Assembly: GCF_900199205.1 (NCBI RefSeq)
Contig: NZ_OBMJ01000001.1
Location: 7,371,001-7,435,000, forward strand
Length of the DNA stretch: 64,000 nt
Reading direction: 5' to 3'
Origin: Streptomyces sp. 1331.2
GTDB taxonomy: Bacteria; Actinomycetota; Actinomycetes; Streptomycetales; Streptomycetaceae
A program made the translations under genes and the position numbers. Below the pieces are notes generated by a model. It was given only the letters and a program-made list of their open reading frames with translations, was not told where the DNA came from and searched no databases. The number at the start of each line of letters is the position of its first letter. The stretch's first letter is position 1. Of the stretch, positions 24,695 through 33,976 are shown piece after piece.

Positions 24695-25531
24695 TTGCCG
24701 GTCTTCTCCTCCGCCGCCCTCCGCTCCACCGTGATCTCCCGCCTGCGCGCCGCCGGTTGCGTGTTCGCCGAGGACGAGGCGCGGATCCTGCTCACCGCCG
24801 CCTCCACGCCCGCCGAACTGGCCGCCATGGTCCGTGCCCGCGGCGCCGGCCATCCGCTCGAACACGTCGTCGGCTGGGCCGAGTTCGCCGGTCTGCGGAT
24901 CGCCGTCGACCCCGGGGTCTTCGTCCCGCGCCGACGCAGCGAGTTCCTGGCCGCCGCCGCGACCGCGCTGACCGGCCCGCCGACCCTGCGACTGCGGGGC
25001 CTGCCGGACGGGCCCGGCGGGCCCGGCACGGTGGTGCTCGACCTGTGCTGCGGCAGCGGCGCCCTGGGCGCCGCCGTGGCGGCCGGGGCCGCGCACCCGA
25101 TCGAACTGCACGCCGCCGACATCGACCCGGGCGCGGTCCGCTGCGCCCGCCGCAACCTGGCCGGGACCGGGGCGCGGGTGTACCAGGGCGACCTGTTCGC
25201 CGCCCTGCCCGCCGCACTGCGCGGGCGGGTGGACGTGCTGATCGCCAACGTCCCGTACGTCCCGACCGGCGACCTCGCCCTGCTGCCGCCCGAGGCGCGG
25301 CTGCACGAGGCCAGGCCCGCCCTGGACGGCGGTGCGGACGGCCTGGACGTGCTGCGCCGGGTGGTCGCCGAGGCGCCGCAGTGGCTCGCGCCGGGCGGGT
25401 CACTGTTGTTCGAGACCAGCGAGCGGCAGGCGCCGACGGCCCTGGCGGTCACCCGGGCGGCCGGGCTGGCGGCGGTGGAGGGCCGGCATGAGGACCTGGA
25501 CGCCACGGTGGTCACCGCAACGCTGCGCTGA
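24695..25531 (+). CDS. PrmC-related protein N5-glutamine methyltransferase
   Basis: 278 residues. TTG 24695 follows TGAGGGG. The SAM-binding motif I is VVLDLCCGSGALGAAVA and the acidic loop is AADIDPGA. Where HemK/PrmC has NPPY, this protein has NVPYVP, the mark of the PrmC-related subfamily (TIGR03704 type). Its target is not established; true PrmC methylates release factors. It is preceded by a short uORF. No partner genes follow. Confidence 0.88.
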   Translation: MPVFSSAALRSTVISRLRAAGCVFAEDEARILLTAASTPAELAAMVRARGAGHPLEHVVGWAEFAGLRIAVDPGVFVPRRRSEFLAAAATALTGPPTLRLRGLPDGPGGPGTVVLDLCCGSGALGAAVAAGAAHPIELHAADIDPGAVRCARRNLAGTGARVYQGDLFAALPAALRGRVDVLIANVPYVPTGDLALLPPEARLHEARPALDGGADGLDVLRRVVAEAPQWLAPGGSLLFETSERQAPTALAVTRAAGLAAVEGRHEDLDATVVTATLR

Positions 25532-25623
25532 ACCGCGCCCGCCGCCCCGGCCCCGCCGGCTCGGGCCCCGCCGCTCGGGCTCCCGCCTCGGCCGCCTCTC
25601 GGGAGGCCCGAAGTGATCGGAGC

Positions 25624-26052
25624 TCAGATGCGGGTGCCGTACACGTGGTCGACCGGGATGGTGAGGAGCACCCGGCGGTCGGAGACCATCGCCTCGCGGT
25701 ACTCCGCCCAGTCGGGGTGCTCCCCGGCCGCGCGGCGGTAGTAGTCGACCAGCGCCTCGACCTCCGGGCCGTCCGGGTCGCTGCCCGGTCCGGTCAGGGT
25801 GGCGACGCCCTCGGCGGTGACCCAGGACCGTCCGTCCGGCGAGGTCACCTCCAGGCTGACCCGGGGGTCGCGGCGCAGGTTGGCCGTCTTGGCCAGGCCG
25901 TCCCTGGTGGAGACCAGGATGCTGTTCGTCTCGCGGTCGTAGAACGGCAGGACGGGGGAGAGTTGGGGCCGGCCGTTCGCCTTGATGGTGGCGAGGATGC
26001 CCAGGCGGCTCTGCGCGAGCAGCGCGTACGGGTCGAAAGATGTGGCGGTCAT
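25624..26052 (-). CDS. PPOX class F420-dependent oxidoreductase
   Basis: A 142-residue split beta-barrel flavin/deazaflavin-binding protein: LGILATIKANGRPQLSPVLPFYD, then RDPRVSLEVTS. It ends at DHVYGTRI. The length and pattern fit F420-binding PPOX proteins of actinomycetes. It is divergent from the DinB gene, and a perfect 20-bp palindrome lies 15 bp upstream of its ATG. Confidence 0.85.
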   Translation of the reverse strand: MTATSFDPYALLAQSRLGILATIKANGRPQLSPVLPFYDRETNSILVSTRDGLAKTANLRRDPRVSLEVTSPDGRSWVTAEGVATLTGPGSDPDGPEVEALVDYYRRAAGEHPDWAEYREAMVSDRRVLLTIPVDHVYGTRI

Positions 26053-26066
26053 GGGAGCATCATCGG

Positions 26067-26086
26067 CCTTCACACCGGTGTGAAGG
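26067..26086. promoter_or_regulatory. perfect 20-bp palindrome upstream of the PPOX gene
   Basis: CCTTCACACCGGTGTGAAGG is fully self-complementary without a spacer, between divergent genes (PPOX start 26052, DinB start 26176). This size and symmetry fit a TetR-family operator, but no TetR gene is adjacent. Confidence 0.65.
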
Positions 26087-26175
26087 TCAAGGCGCGGCAG
26101 GTGTGTTGCGCGGAGGGCCGCCCACGACCGGCCGTCCTGGGCGGCGATGTCAGTGGTGGCTGGTACGGTCCGCGC

Positions 26176-26679
26176 ATGAGCAAACGAGTGCCCTTCACGG
26201 GTGAGGAGAAGGAAAGCCTCCAGGCGGCGCTGGACCGGCACCGCGATGCGGTGCTGTGGAAGCTGGAGGGCCTGGACGACGAGCAGCTGCGCCGGCCGAT
26301 GACGCCGTCGGGGACGAACCTGCTGGGGCTGGTGAAGCACCTCGGCGGTGCCGAACTCGGATGGTTCCGGGGGACGTTCGGGCGGGAGATGGGGCCGCTC
26401 CCGTTCGACATCGAGGCCGACGACTCGTCCGACATGCGGGTGGAACCGCACGAGTCGACGGCCGACGTCCTCGCGTTCTACGCCCGGGCACGGGCCGGGG
26501 CCGACGAGGTGATCCGGGAGCTCGCCCTGGACGACCTCGGGACGTCCTGGTCGGGCAACACCGTCTCGCTGCGCTGGGTGCTGATCCACATGACCACGGA
26601 GACCGCCCGGCACGCCGGACACCTGGACATCCTGCGGGAGTTGATCGACGGCGCGACGGGGGACCACGACCGGAGCTGA
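26176..26679 (+). CDS. DinB family (DUF664) protein
   Basis: A 167-residue four-helix bundle with the metal-type histidines of the DinB/MST fold: LVKHLGGAELGWF near residue 55 and TARHAGHLDILREL near residue 145. ATG 26176 is used. In actinomycetes relatives include mycothiol-dependent transferases; the actual thiol substrate cannot be told. Confidence 0.88.
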   Translation: MSKRVPFTGEEKESLQAALDRHRDAVLWKLEGLDDEQLRRPMTPSGTNLLGLVKHLGGAELGWFRGTFGREMGPLPFDIEADDSSDMRVEPHESTADVLAFYARARAGADEVIRELALDDLGTSWSGNTVSLRWVLIHMTTETARHAGHLDILRELIDGATGDHDRS

Positions 26680-26769
26680 CACGGAGCTTTCTCGGAACTG
26701 ACCGGGTCGCCTCGTCAGGTGAGGGCGTGGCCCTGACCGGCGGTCAGGCCGCTCGGACCGGTCAGAGAG

Positions 26770-28176
26770 TCAGGCGGTCAGCTTCCGGACGGCCTGTGCC
26801 AGCGCCTCCGAAGCCCGCCGGACATCCGCCTCGGTGGTGCGCCAGTTGCTGAACGCCGCGCGCAGCGCGGGCCGACCGGCGTAGCGGGTGGGAGTGACGA
26901 AGGCCTCCTCGGCGAGCTCGGCGGCGAGCGCGGCAAGGAGCTCCGGCGTCGGGTCCGTCTCCAGGGTGAAGCAGACCACGTTCAGCCGGACCGGGGCGAG
27001 CAGGCACAGACCGTCGATCCGCTCGACCGCCGCGCCGAACGCCCGAGCGCCCGCCACACAGCGCTCCACGATCTCCCGGTGGCCGGAGCGGCCGTACGCG
27101 CGCAGCGTGAACCAGGCGGCGAGGGCGCGCAGCCGGTGGGAGTTCTCCGGGGTGAGGTGGACCAGGTCGGGGCGCTCGCTCAGCGGGCCTAGGTAGGCGG
27201 CGGCGTTCTGGAAGACCCGGGCCTGCAGGTCGGGGCGGCGGGTGAACTGCACGGCGCTGTCGTAGGGCACGTTGAGCCACTTGTGCAGGTCGATGCAGAC
27301 CGAGTCGGCGAGGTCCAGGCCGGCCACCAGCTCCGCGTGCTCCGGCGTCAGCGCGGCGAAGGCCCCGAACGCGGCGTCCACGTGCAGCCAGAACCCGTAC
27401 CGCTCGCGCAGACCGGCGAGGGCGCGCAGGTCGTCGAAGTCCACGGTGTTGACGGTGCCCGCGTTGGCCACCACGATGCACGGCCCGTCCGCCGCGGCCA
27501 GCTCCCGCTCCAGGGCCGCCACGTCCACCGCCTCCCGGCCGCCGGGCAGGACGGGCACCGCCCGCAGCGCCGTTCGGCCCAGGCCCAGTACCGACAGCGC
27601 CTTGGAGACGCTGGAGTGCGCGCTGCCCGACAGCACCCGGACCCGGCCCAGCGCGGCCGCCCCGTCTTCGGCGACGTCCACGCCGAGCAGCTCGCCCAGC
27701 CACTCGCGGGCGATCGCCAGCCCGACCGTGGTCGACATCGTCGCGCCGCTCACGAAGGTCCCGTGGTGCGCCTCCGACAGCCCGAACAGCTCGCGCAGCC
27801 AGCCGACCGTCTCGCGCTCCAGGTGCTGACCGGTCGGGTCCAGCGAGGAGTTGGAGTTCTGGTCGAAGGTGGCGGTCAGCCAGTCACCCGCCAGCGCCGC
27901 CGGAGTCGCACCGCCGGTCACGAACCCGAAGTACCGCGGCCCGGCACTCGCCGACAGCCGGGGCTCCCACCGCTCGCCGAACTCCGCCAACGCCGCCCGC
28001 AGGCCGCCGCCCGCCTCCTCGAACGCCGTTGGCCCGAGGGCTCTGCCACGGGGCGGGGCCGCCTGCGGGACGACGCGGCGCTCGTCGAGGCCGTCGAGGA
28101 AGGCGAGGGCCTGCTGCCGGGTCTCCTCCAGGAGTTCGGGCAACCGAGCGAGATCGGCGGCGAGTTCGGGGTGCAT
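26770..28176 (-). CDS. PLP-dependent decarboxylase (group II, aromatic-L-amino-acid type)
   Basis: 468 residues. The Schiff-base lysine is Lys299 in DLHKWLNVPYD. HVDAAFGAFAAL holds the PLP-pyridine Asp, and SGATMSTTVGLAIAR the phosphate cradle. Length and order fit aspartate aminotransferase fold type I, DDC/GAD-like enzymes. The substrate (aromatic amino acid or other) is unresolved. It lies 204 bp downstream of the RNA-repair cassette on the same strand; the gap holds no clear terminator or promoter. Confidence 0.88.
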   Translation of the reverse strand: MHPELAADLARLPELLEETRQQALAFLDGLDERRVVPQAAPPRGRALGPTAFEEAGGGLRAALAEFGERWEPRLSASAGPRYFGFVTGGATPAALAGDWLTATFDQNSNSSLDPTGQHLERETVGWLRELFGLSEAHHGTFVSGATMSTTVGLAIAREWLGELLGVDVAEDGAAALGRVRVLSGSAHSSVSKALSVLGLGRTALRAVPVLPGGREAVDVAALERELAAADGPCIVVANAGTVNTVDFDDLRALAGLRERYGFWLHVDAAFGAFAALTPEHAELVAGLDLADSVCIDLHKWLNVPYDSAVQFTRRPDLQARVFQNAAAYLGPLSERPDLVHLTPENSHRLRALAAWFTLRAYGRSGHREIVERCVAGARAFGAAVERIDGLCLLAPVRLNVVCFTLETDPTPELLAALAAELAEEAFVTPTRYAGRPALRAAFSNWRTTEADVRRASEALAQAVRKLTA

Positions 28177-28380
28177 GCGGGTTCTCCGTTGATCGACTTC
28201 GCCCGAGACTAACCTGCGTCGGGCCCGCTGTCCCGGGCCAATCTGCTGCGATTGGCCTGGTGGCGAGGTGGAATCAGGCGTGGTCGGCGAACGGGAAGGG
28301 GGCTTCCGGGAGGTGTCGGTGCCGGTCGCCGTGGCGAAATCTGCCCGCGGATGTCCAGGAGTCCGGGGTGGAGCGGGAGT

Positions 28381-31326
28381 TCAGCGGGTGAGGGTCGGGA
28401 CCGCGCCTCCGTCGAGGTGTTGGACGTGGACGCCGGGTAGGTGGCGCGACCAGGCGGTGGCGATCGGGGCGAGTCGGTCTGCGGTGAGTGGTGCGGGGCC
28501 GAGGCCGATGGGGAAGTGGGTGCGGCCGTCGGGCGTCCGGTAGGGGTGGGGCCAGGCGTGCAGGTGGGTGCCGCCGGCCTCCTCCAGGGCGGCCAGCAGG
28601 GCGCGGAGGCGGCCGCGGACCAGGCCGACGGACTCCTCCTGGGCGGCGACCACGGCCCAGGAGGCGTGGCGGCGGTGGAGCGGGGGAGGGGCGAGCAGGG
28701 CGGGCCAGGGGTCGGCGCTCTCCGTGGCGAGCTCCCAGGCGCGGTAGAGCTCCTCGGCGAGCAGGTCGCGGGTGTCGGCGCCGACCTGGGTGGTGCAGCT
28801 GCGGACGGGGAAGGAGGGAGTGAGGACGGCGAGCGAATCCTGGTGATCGACCACCGGATGATCGAGCACCGGGTCACCTGTGAGGGAGATCGGTTGGCGC
28901 CAGTCCCAGTCCGCCCAGGTCTCGGTGAACTGCCGGAACAGGTCGCCGCCGGTGTCACCGCCGCCCGTGTCCTCGGCGTCCAGGACCGTCCGTGCGGCCA
29001 GCACCGACCAGGCGAGCGAGGGGAGTTGGCCGAACGGGGCGGAGTCCAGGCCGCGCGCCCGGGCCCAGGATTTGACCTGGCGGGCCAGCCGGACGAAGCG
29101 GTCGTGCCGGTCGCCGAGTGCCGCCAGGATCGCCTCGGCGTCCGTGACCGCGCTCAGCGCAATGGCCTGCGCTTCGCCCAACTCGCCACGGTGGGCGACG
29201 GCTTGGGCCGGGTCGAGCGAGCCGGTGAAGACGACCACGAGGTCGACGGAGAGGCCGTCCGCCTCCAACCGCAGCCCCGGTACTCGGGCGCCGCGCACCT
29301 CCCGCAACTGCCGGGCGTCCGGCAGGGCGGCTGCCACCCGGGCGCGGACGCCGGGCAGGTCGCCCGGGCCGGGCAGAGCCGCGACCAAGTCCAGGTCGGC
29401 GCCCTCCAGTTGGCAGCCGAGCCGCCGCGAGCCGACGACCCGGACCGAGCCGTCCGGCAGCGCCGAGGCGATCCGCTCGGCCAAGTCTGCAGCAGCAGCC
29501 GTGCGTTGACCGGGCTCGGGTCGAGTCGAGACGGTGGACTCCTCGGGTACCTGGCGCACCTCGCCGCTCCCCAATGCGATCACCGCGCGCGGCCGCATCG
29601 GCTCGGAGCCCCGGCGGGAGAGCACCACCAGCTCGCCCACCCGGGCCGAGAGCCCGGTGAGCCGGGCCGCACAGTCGGCGGCCACCCGCTGCGGGTCGGT
29701 GCTGCGCCCCAGGGTCAGGTGCGGGGTGAAGCCCTCCGCGCGGCCACGGCAGCGGGGGAAGCGGGGTTCCAGCGCGTGCCGCAGCGCCGCCCAGGGCTCG
29801 GCGGAGGCGGCGGCCGGGTCCAGCCAGACGGTGGCGTCCTCGCGGTGGCCGAAGGTGTGCACGCCGTCCAGCCGCGCGGTGAACGGGGACACCTCGGCGG
29901 CGGCCACGCCCAGCAGCGGCAGCGCGCGGTCGAACTCGGCCTCCGGGACGAAGCCGAACAGCAGGTTGACGTGCGGCGGCCAGCGGTGCAGCTGCGGGTC
30001 GTGCGCGGCGCGCAGCCGCTGGATCGGCGGCCACAGCTCCTCGGGCGGCAGCCAGGCGACGGCGGTGCGGGCGGTGGGCGCGGCGTCGAGGAGGTCCGGC
30101 GTTTCACCGGAGGCCGAGGCCGAGGCCGCGCTCGCTCCGCCGAGGGCGAGGTCCACCGCCACGCCGTAGTGGTCGGAGGGGTGCAGCCCGTCGGCGGTCG
30201 GCCGGTCGCCGAGCAGTACGGCGGCGGTGGCCCGGAGGCCTTCGCTCCCGAGGCCGTCGCTGTCGCTGCCGGTGGCGTCGGCGCGGTACAGGACGCGGTC
30301 GATGCGGCCCGGGCGGCCGGTGAGCGAGGAGACCGCGGCGAGCGGGTTGGCCGTCGGATCGAAGGTGGGGGTGTCGTCGGACGGGCCGTGCACCTGCGTC
30401 CAGGTGTCCCGCAGGCCGAGCGCGGCGGCCGGACCGGCGGGTCCGGAGCGGGCGTCGTTGAAGTCGCCGAGCAGCAGGAGCTCGCCCTCGACGCCGGCCA
30501 ATCCCTCGGCCAGCCGGGCGAGTTCGGCCGAACGGCGGGCCGGGCCGTCCGTCGAGTGGTCGCTGCTGAGGTGGACGGCGGCAACGGTCAGCGGCGCCCC
30601 GGCGGCCTGGACGGTGATCGCGGTGACGGCTTTGTGCGGGCCCAGCGCGTGCCGCCCGGCCTCCAGCACCGGCAGCCGGCTGAGCAGCAGCAGGCCGTGC
30701 TCGTCGACGTCCCGCCCGAGCGGATCGGTGCCGAGCGTGTACCCGGCGCGGACCCAGGGCGCGTCCAGCAGCAGGGCGACCAGGCCCGGCTCGACCTCCT
30801 GCAGGGCGATCACGTCGGCGTCGGCGGCCGCCAGGGCGGCGAGGAGCAGCGGGCGGCGACGGGCGGTGGCGATCCGGTCGGCGTCGTAGCGGTCCCACAG
30901 GGTGTTCCAGGTGACCACGCGCAGGTTCACCGCCGCCTCGGCCGCGCCCGGTACGGTTCGGGCCCCGGCGGCGTCACCGGCAGCACCGGCATCCCCGGCG
31001 TCGACAGCCCGCCAGCCGCCGTCCGGGCGCCAGGCGTGCGGGGCCGTCGCCGTGAAGAAGGGCGAGCGCAGGCGGCGCGGACGGGTGCGGCGCCCGGCCT
31101 CGGTGGTGTCGAGCAGGTCCACGCCCGAGTCGCGGTCCCAGACCACGACGCCGTCGGCCTCGACCCACCGCACCCGGTGCCAGGGGATGTCGCCGGAGGC
31201 GGCGAAGGCCTCCAGCGGGACGCGCTCGTGGCGGTCGTCGCGCTGGCGCACGCCCAGGGTGAACCGGGTCGGGTCGAAGCGGGCGTCCCACCGGATGCGC
31301 TGGCAGATCTGTTCGATGGGACGCAT
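28381..31326 (-). CDS. four-domain nucleic-acid end-processing protein: DUF504, EEP nuclease/phosphatase, 2H phosphoesterase, poly(A) polymerase
   Basis: 981 residues from ATG 31326, overlapping the ligase stop (TGATG). Domains: DUF504 (~5-75, FTLGVRQRDD and WHRVRWVEADG); exonuclease-endonuclease-phosphatase (~134-400, Asn140, Glu177 in LQEVE, GDFND, SDHYG); LigT-like 2H phosphoesterase (~425-590, His452 of HVNL and His536 of HLTL); eukaryotic-type poly(A) polymerase (~625-981, GS at 632, acidic residues Asp644, Asp646, Asp695, and the central-domain segment VLTPSFPVRSCTTQV). Together these could trim, heal and tail RNA 3' ends for the ligase-kinase encoded just upstream. The substrate is unknown; tRNA or other cleaved RNA is an inference. 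Confidence 0.9.
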   Translation of the reverse strand: MRPIEQICQRIRWDARFDPTRFTLGVRQRDDRHERVPLEAFAASGDIPWHRVRWVEADGVVVWDRDSGVDLLDTTEAGRRTRPRRLRSPFFTATAPHAWRPDGGWRAVDAGDAGAAGDAAGARTVPGAAEAAVNLRVVTWNTLWDRYDADRIATARRRPLLLAALAAADADVIALQEVEPGLVALLLDAPWVRAGYTLGTDPLGRDVDEHGLLLLSRLPVLEAGRHALGPHKAVTAITVQAAGAPLTVAAVHLSSDHSTDGPARRSAELARLAEGLAGVEGELLLLGDFNDARSGPAGPAAALGLRDTWTQVHGPSDDTPTFDPTANPLAAVSSLTGRPGRIDRVLYRADATGSDSDGLGSEGLRATAAVLLGDRPTADGLHPSDHYGVAVDLALGGASAASASASGETPDLLDAAPTARTAVAWLPPEELWPPIQRLRAAHDPQLHRWPPHVNLLFGFVPEAEFDRALPLLGVAAAEVSPFTARLDGVHTFGHREDATVWLDPAAASAEPWAALRHALEPRFPRCRGRAEGFTPHLTLGRSTDPQRVAADCAARLTGLSARVGELVVLSRRGSEPMRPRAVIALGSGEVRQVPEESTVSTRPEPGQRTAAAADLAERIASALPDGSVRVVGSRRLGCQLEGADLDLVAALPGPGDLPGVRARVAAALPDARQLREVRGARVPGLRLEADGLSVDLVVVFTGSLDPAQAVAHRGELGEAQAIALSAVTDAEAILAALGDRHDRFVRLARQVKSWARARGLDSAPFGQLPSLAWSVLAARTVLDAEDTGGGDTGGDLFRQFTETWADWDWRQPISLTGDPVLDHPVVDHQDSLAVLTPSFPVRSCTTQVGADTRDLLAEELYRAWELATESADPWPALLAPPPLHRRHASWAVVAAQEESVGLVRGRLRALLAALEEAGGTHLHAWPHPYRTPDGRTHFPIGLGPAPLTADRLAPIATAWSRHLPGVHVQHLDGGAVPTLTR

Positions 31327-33176
31327 CAGTCCTCCTCGGCGTCGAGCGTGCCCGCCGTGTCTTCCACGGTGCCACCGGCGCCGACGTACCAGGTGCGGTG
31401 CGCCTGGCCGGGATAGGGCGGGCTGAAGCGGTGCAGCTGCGCGCGGAGCACGTCGGCCGGCACCGGGTGCGGCCGTACGACGTTGCGGCGCAGCAGTTCG
31501 TCCTCGTCGACGACCAGCACCACCTGGGTGATCAGGGCGTCGCGGCGCTGGGCGACGGCGTGGACCTGGGAGCGCTGTTGGCGGTTGAGCGAGGTGGCGT
31601 CCCAGACGACGACGGGCCGGCCGGTCCCGCCCGAGCCGGTGCCGCCCGAGCCGGTGCCGCCATATCCGGTGCCGCCAACCCCGCTCCCGTCCGGCCCGCT
31701 TCCGCCCGCCCCGGCGAGGGCGGCGTCCAGCCGGGCCAGGCCCTCGCGCAGCACCACGGCGTTGTCGCGCTGGTCGGCGCGCGAGCCCCGCGCGGCGCGG
31801 AGGTCGTCCAGGCTGATCCGGGCGCCCACACCGCCGAGCCCGGCTGCGAAGGTGCTCTTGCCGCTGCCGGAGGGGCCGCTCAGGTGGACCAGCCGGGGGA
31901 AGCGGCCGTCCCGCAGACGCCAGGTGGCCGCGACCGCCTCCTCGGCGGTGGAGGTCCGGCCGAGCGCGTACGCCTCGCGGGCCTGCGCCCAGCAGCGGTC
32001 GGCGGCGTCCCGGTCGAGGTCTGCCAGCACCTCGCGCAGGCCGGAGCGGAGCCGGGCGAGCGGGGCCTGCGGTGAGTCGTCGAGCAGCCCGGCGTCCTCG
32101 GCGTGCAGCGCGGACCAGGCGACCTGCTCGCGCTCCGCCCGCCCGGGGGCGGTCGCGGCGGCGACGGCGTGCAGCACCCCGAGGTCGGCGGCGCAGGAGA
32201 GCCGGACCAGCCCGGCGCGGCGGTCCTCGTCCGGGTACGGCTGGTGCAGGCCGGGATGCAGCCCGACCAAGTCGGCGACCCGGCGGGCCAGCGGCAGGCC
32301 GAGCGGCCCGGCCAGCCGCGCGGCCAGCGACGGTCGGCGTTCGGTGCGCAGGGCCGTGGCGAGCACCCCGGCCAGCCGGGCGTCCCCACCGCGGCCGAGC
32401 TCGTCCAGCCGGGCCGCCACCTCGGCCACCTCCTCCACCAGGGCCTCCGCCGACTCCGTGGGCGGGCAGCTGAGTTCGGGCAGACCCAAAGCGGCTGCCA
32501 GGGCGGGGAGTTCGGGTAGTGCGCCGGACCGTACGGACCAGAGTGCGGCGTTCGGGCCGAGCTCGTTCTCGACCACGGCGGCGTGCATCCAGTGCGTGTC
32601 GGTGCGCACGTGCTGCGGGCGGACCCACTTGGCGACCCGCTCGCCGAACTCGGCCCGGGGGAAGCCCCGGACGGTCCGGACGACGTACCCCTCCTGCCGG
32701 TCCAGGTCCAGGTCCGACCGCAGGGCGCGCAGGGCCCGTTCGTCGTAGCGGCCGCGCCACAGCACCCGCGGCGCCGGGACGCCGAGGCGGCGCAGGAAGC
32801 GGACGGTGTCGTCCCAGTCCAGGCAGTGGTCCCGGTCCGTCCACACCGAGAAGCCGTAGAACCAGCTCTCCAGATCGGTGTACGGGATCGAGTGCCGGGC
32901 GAACAGGTTCTCGCCGCAGATCCGCCAACCGTCCGGGATCCGCCCGCCGATCCGGCCCTGCAGACCCTTCACCCAGGCGCGGGACGGGTGGTGGGCCGAG
33001 TCCAGCGAGCGGGCGTGCAGCCCGTCGCGGTAGAGGGTGGTGTTCTCGCCGTCGAGCTTCTCGGTGACGACGACCTCGGTACCGGCCAGCGCGGTGAGGT
33101 CCCCGGTCCGTACGTCGTCCGCCGCCGCACCCGGTGACCAGGGCAGATGCGGAGTCCGGGGGTAGTGCACGCGCAT
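31326..33176 (-). CDS. RNA ligase fused to polynucleotide kinase
   Basis: 616 residues. Motif I of Rnl2-like RNA ligases is EKLDGENTTLYRDG with nucleotidyl Lys40. Further ligase motifs follow (RICGENLFARHSI, EGYVVR near 205, and AKWVR). A helical linker (~220-420) leads to a PNK-type kinase with Walker A GPSGSGKST (434-442), DATSLNRQQR and the lid RNVVRPHPVP. A Gly/Thr/Ser low-complexity run (~485-515) interrupts the kinase. ATG 33176 follows GGGAG. It is the first gene of a two-gene operon and should phosphorylate 5'-OH ends and seal RNA. Confidence 0.92.
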   Translation of the reverse strand: MRVHYPRTPHLPWSPGAAADDVRTGDLTALAGTEVVVTEKLDGENTTLYRDGLHARSLDSAHHPSRAWVKGLQGRIGGRIPDGWRICGENLFARHSIPYTDLESWFYGFSVWTDRDHCLDWDDTVRFLRRLGVPAPRVLWRGRYDERALRALRSDLDLDRQEGYVVRTVRGFPRAEFGERVAKWVRPQHVRTDTHWMHAAVVENELGPNAALWSVRSGALPELPALAAALGLPELSCPPTESAEALVEEVAEVAARLDELGRGGDARLAGVLATALRTERRPSLAARLAGPLGLPLARRVADLVGLHPGLHQPYPDEDRRAGLVRLSCAADLGVLHAVAAATAPGRAEREQVAWSALHAEDAGLLDDSPQAPLARLRSGLREVLADLDRDAADRCWAQAREAYALGRTSTAEEAVAATWRLRDGRFPRLVHLSGPSGSGKSTFAAGLGGVGARISLDDLRAARGSRADQRDNAVVLREGLARLDAALAGAGGSGPDGSGVGGTGYGGTGSGGTGSGGTGRPVVVWDATSLNRQQRSQVHAVAQRRDALITQVVLVVDEDELLRRNVVRPHPVPADVLRAQLHRFSPPYPGQAHRTWYVGAGGTVEDTAGTLDAEED

Positions 33177-33305
33177 GTCCGGCTCCCGTGAACGTCAGTG
33201 ATCCGGCGGACACTGTAGGAGCGTCCGCGCAGGCCGGGCCACCGAATAACCTCCCGGGCCGTCCTGCCGCCCCACACCCCCGGACGCGCGGCGATACTGA
33301 GGTAC

Positions 33306-33535
33306 ATGGCCGAATCGATCATGGCCCCGAACAGCCTCGGCGACTACCTGCGGGCCCGGCGGGCGCTGGTGTCGCCCGCCGAGGCGGGCCTGCCCGCGAC
33401 CGGGCGCCGACGGGTGCCGGGGCTGCGCCGGGAGGAGGTCGCCGAACTGGTCGGACTCAGCATCGACTACTACGTGCGCCTGGAACAGGGCCGCGCCGAC
33501 CGCCCGTCCGGCGAGGTGCTCGACGCACTCACGGC
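33306..33535 (+). pseudogene. XRE/MmyB-type helix-turn-helix regulator, 3' part deleted
   Basis: The frame starts at ATG 33306 with SLGDYLRARRALVSP, then RRVPGLRREEVAELVGLS and DYYVRLEQGR. This is the complete DNA-binding domain of the MmyB-like family. At LDAL (~33530) it runs into the antisense of an MFS gene, so the ~200-residue ligand domain is gone. The open frame continues to 33947 as nonsense. Confidence 0.8.
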
Positions 33536-33539
33536 CGCA

Positions 33540-33940
33540 CCCGGGGCGAGCACCGCAGCCGCCCCGCAGCCCTGGACGGCCCGGGCCGCGTCGACCAGCA
33601 CCATCGACGGCGCGAGCGCGACCAGCAGCGACATCGCCCCGACCAGGGCGATCCCGGCCAGCAGCATTCGCCGCCGCCCGTACCGGTCGGCCAGGCTGCC
33701 GGTCGCGAGCGGCAGCGCGGCGAAGCCGATGTTGAAGGCGTTGAGCATCCACTGCGCGCTGCCGACCGAGGAGCCCAGATCGGCCGCCATGACGGGCAGG
33801 GCCACGGCAGCCCCGGTCACCGAGAAGGGCAGCATCAGCGCGGAGGAGGCGACGGCGATGACGGTGGGGCGGAAGCGCTGCCCGTCGCCGGCCGGGGGCG
33901 CGGGGGAGGCGGACGTACGGTCCGGGGAGGTGGTGGTCAT
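33540..33940 (-). pseudogene. MFS transporter (DHA2-like), 3' part deleted
   Basis: ATG 33940 opens about three to four membrane helices: VIAVASSALMLPFSVTGAAV, QWMLNAFNIGFAALPLATG, the MFS motif A DRYGRRRML, and RAVQGCGAAAVL. The frame then meets the XRE remnant near 33540 and stops at 33470. Two convergent genes therefore lost their 3' halves in one deletion. Confidence 0.8.
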
Positions 33941-33976
33941 GCCGTAGATCGTTCGCGAGCGCCGAGGCCACAGGAA

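Noticed and set aside
31327..33213. N-terminal ~630 codons of a 1610-codon open frame continuous with the repair fusion protein
   Set aside because: It is antiparallel-free but out of frame with the ligase-kinase gene on the same strand, lacks any domain and is Arg/Pro-rich. The real start is the ATG at 31326, coupled to the ligase stop.
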